Source: Hypomesus transpacificus (taxonomy: Eukaryota > Chordata > Actinopteri > Osmeriformes > Osmeridae). Taken from it: a DNA stretch of 64,000 nucleotides. Positions 61,277 to 64,000 of the stretch are shown in pieces. Position numbers and translations under genes: made by a program. Position 1 is the first letter of the stretch. Every line of letters starts with the position of its first letter. Below the pieces are notes generated by a model, which searched no databases, was not told where the DNA came from, and worked only from the letters and a program-made list of their open reading frames with translations. Where the stretch lies: NCBI RefSeq assembly GCF_021917145.1, contig NC_061082.1, forward strand, positions 10,638,237-10,702,236. Reading direction: 5' to 3'.

Positions 61277-64000
61277 TCAGAGATAAAAGCCTGTGGTCTG
61301 GGAGTCTGGGAGGCTGGACAATGTCTCAGGGCAGGACAGCTGACCATTAGAGGGCACTACAGGATTTCCATTAGGTAGAACACAGCCAGTTGGAAAGGTG
61401 GTGCTAACAATGCAGCCATTTTCCATCTAGAAAAAAAGAGAAAAAAGGTTATATATTGAAAAAGTAAGCCGGGCATTTTCATTATTAAGCCTTGCATATG
61501 GATTCTGTAAGTAACCATTGACAGATTGCATCTAGATCTGTTTTAAAAGAATTGTTGAGAGATCTTTTATTTGTTAGACATGATAGCAATGATGAGGCAT
61601 AATCTGTCAACCAATTAGAACACACTACAGGTTTCAACCGAGCGCTCTGAACTGCACAGAAGCCTCACATGTGACAGAGCCAGAGGTTACATATAAACCC
61701 CTCATGACCTATTATTCAGAGGTGACCTTTGAAGTTCAAGCTGTACCAGGCCCTTCAGCAGGTCTGGGATGAAGCTGTCCTCTCATTCTGTAAACAGATA
61801 TTGAAATTTTAATTCTGAATTTGAGCTTCAGATTGTTAGAGCAGTGGTGACGGGGTTCACCCCAGAACAACAAACCCTTGCCATCTCATCGCTGGTTGTT
61901 GCATTGTAGGACACACTAAGCAAACTAACCCTTGTTCCTACCAGGTTGTTCAAACTCCCTGCCCCCTACACACTTCTACTCTGATCATCAGAGAAAAACA
62001 AAGTGGCAATCCCTCTTGAATAGAAAGTGCTGACAGCAGGTTTTTGCAGCCATTGGTCAGTGCAAGCTTGCTGCCCTCTGCCCTCTTTGCCCCCAACCCC
62101 CCCCATCCTCCCTCCACTAGCCTAAGACTCTGTCTTTATTGGGTAATGGCTACACCAACAATTTGTAGGTTGTGTGGGGAGTGGGGGGGGACTGTGAGGG
62201 ACTACTCAGGCTTCACAATGTGCCTTTCTGTTCAGATCACTGACCCTGGATTCACAAGCACATCCTGAACGGATGAAAGGCGATGTAGCTGACTAACAGC
62301 TTTCAGCTTTTTCATTAATCTTTACTTTTTCCATGAGATTTGGTCACAAACCAGCGCCAAGCCAGCCCTTCCTCATCATGACAACAATAAGATAATTATT
62401 CCCCCCGTCCTCCTCCTCAGTAAGTCCTCCATTCTACTTGCCCAAAACAACATCAACAAAGCAAAGGCAACAGGGAGATGATTCAGAACTGAGGTTGCCA
62501 CAATTGACAGTACTTCTTTCCCCTCGGATGCTTCTCTGAAGCCTTCCTGTTCTTGATTAAGCTTATGCTGTGTGTTATTCTGTCTCTTGAATATGTGGGA
62601 TGGGAAATGGATATGAAGGTCAACCAGTCACTGACAAACTTGTCTCCTAAAAGAGATAACACAGTCTGAGGTAAAGCAATAACATTAGTAGCCTGGAAGC
62701 AGGGTTAGGGTTAGGTTTGTGCACCTCACCTTGTTGTGGTCGGGGTCGTTAGGGATTGCTGCAGAAACCATTCCATAACTGTCCAGTGAAGGGAGCTCTG
62801 CGTAGGGCTGTCCCACCCCCACCCCCGCTCCCAGAATCTGCTCTAGCGTGGCATTGGGGGGTGGGCCCTGCGCCAGGCTCGAAAGCACCTGTGCCAGGGG
62901 AGGGGGCAGTGGTTGCCCTTCATGCTGCAGCTGCTTCTGGGTAATCCTTTGGTAGGTTGCCACCCCTGCTTCCCCCCCACAATGATGGGGCCCTCCATTC
63001 CCCCCATACGTTCCACCGTTGATGGTAAAATCCATGCCAGAAATGTCCGGCACGCTGTAATCTGCACAGGTGCTGATGGCGGCGTGTGTGCGGCCCGTGA
63101 CATGGCCGTTGCTGAGGCAGGGGTTGCTGGGTGTGCTCTCGACCCTTGACCCTGTGTTGTAGTCAACTGGCTGGCTGCAGCTGTAGTTCTGCCACTGCTG
63201 TTTGCCAGCTGGGTGACCCGCGATCTGGATGCTACATAGTCCGTTGAGATTGGCGCCGTTCTGTCTGATTTGGCGTGGAGGGAGCTGGCTCGGGAGCCTG
63301 TGGGGCTGATGCAGTTGTTGTTGTTGGAGGTAGTGTTGGTGCATTGGCTGCTGAGGCAGCCCTCCATCGAGCTTCCTGTTAGACAGAGTCTGCTGTTGTG
63401 TGTGACATTGGTCCACCTGAATCCCAGAGCTGGCTAGAACAGCCTGGGCGGACCACTGTCCATTGGTGTGTATTGTCTGGTTCTGGTTCTGTCCACGGAG
63501 CCCGTTGGCAGCGGGGTGAGCCAGGAGGTTGCTGTGCTGGTCCCAGTCTTGGACCACCTTCCCTGGCCTCATGTTCAGATGCTGTTGCATCTGCTGGGAG
63601 AGCTGCAGGATGGGCGACGGGCCGAGCAGGGGGGATCTGTGGAGAGGGTAGGCAGAGTGGAGGCCAGGGGCCGGGGCAGGGCTGGACTCGGAGGCTGAAG
63701 GGATAGTGGTAGTGGAGGTGGCTGGAGGGATGACAGAGCAGGAACCTGAACCCCCATCCTCCATTGGTTCCGTCTTGGACTCGAGTGAGTCATGGATGTA
63801 GGAGAGGATCTCATCATTGGATAGCAGGTCATCGAGGCTGGGCGGCCGCTCAGGGTCCATCTCCACCCGAATCATCCGCTCGTCCAGCAGCAGAAGCTCC
63901 AGGTCCTCAGCGCTCAGCCCCAGACCCTCCAGCGCCCCAAACAGTTCCCCGTTGGAACAGCCCTCCCTGTTCTCCTCATCTGCCACCGGACCTCCAAGCG
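61277..64000 (-). CDS. ahr: Aryl hydrocarbon receptor, C-terminal two exons (5' part outside window)
   Basis: AHR is a ligand-activated bHLH-PAS transcription factor. It moves from cytosol to nucleus on binding dioxin-like ligands, pairs with ARNT and drives cyp1 genes. Only the transactivation region is here: exon 62730-64000 (423 codons plus a partial one, open to the right edge) and the last exon 61277-61426 (49 residues and stop). They join in phase at AAC AAG / ATG GAA. Recognisable blocks are the acidic LGLSAEDLELLLLDERM, the SLDDLLSNDEILSYIHDSLES motif (compare human LTDEILTYVQDSLS), a Q/H-rich stretch (LQQQQLHQPHRL), and a C-terminus ending LPDSQTTGFYL, like the human ...SGFL. The bHLH and PAS exons are not in the window. 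Whether this is an Ahr1- or Ahr2-type receptor cannot be settled here; the Q-rich stretch leans slightly to Ahr1. Confidence 0.88.

Noticed and set aside
62843..63832. Frames on both strands overlapping the AHR exon
   Set aside because: They are shadows of the GC-rich AHR coding exon; only the minus-strand frame containing DLLSNDEILSYIHDS matches a known protein.

Overview
The window is a piece of a ray-finned fish (teleost-like) nuclear genome. The genes are split by GT-AG introns, the proteins resemble vertebrate orthologues, and the repeats are typical of fish: a tRNA-derived SINE, fish-type non-LTR retrotransposon fragments, hAT, PIF/Harbinger-like and other MITEs, and long simple repeats. 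I cannot name the species.

Layout. 1-7700: no gene recognised; 2537-6660 looks like a decayed inverted-repeat DNA transposon holding two younger MITE-type insertions and a 39-bp minisatellite. 7736-13770 (+): a complete 11-exon pyridoxal kinase gene (pdxk), with several mobile elements in its introns. 13.8-19.5 kb: repeats, including a broken non-LTR reverse transcriptase (16.7-17.9 kb) and a ~95-bp tandem repeat (18.7-19.3 kb). 19537-34271: one 14.7-kb DNA transposon with 44-bp perfect terminal inverted repeats, a 6-bp target duplication and arrays of a ~21/22-bp GATATC unit at both ends and in the middle. It carries a spliced HECT ubiquitin-ligase gene (+) and a spliced D,D34E integrase/transposase gene (-), pointing toward each other. 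Its left third also holds other transposon fragments. 34.3-39 kb: repeats and upstream sequence. 39052-47730 (+): agpat3, an ER lysophosphatidic acid acyltransferase, preceded by a two-exon 41-residue membrane-peptide ORF that may share its transcript. 52116-55118 (+): a GIMAP/AIG1 GTPase with a degenerate first and an intact second GTPase domain. 61277-64000 (-): the last two coding exons of an aryl hydrocarbon receptor gene, whose 5' part lies beyond the right edge.

The host genes do not form an operon or pathway. In human, PDXK and AGPAT3 both lie on 21q22.3, so that pair looks like conserved synteny. GIMAP and AHR genes are on human chromosome 7, so their presence here reflects fish-specific arrangement. 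The most unusual object is the 14.7-kb transposon. Its boundaries are supported by terminal repeats, target duplication and two unoccupied copies of the target repeat elsewhere in the window (near 6.9 and 34.9 kb). It pairs a transposase with a HECT E3 ligase that keeps its catalytic cysteine. The second item of interest is the small membrane-peptide ORF upstream of agpat3.
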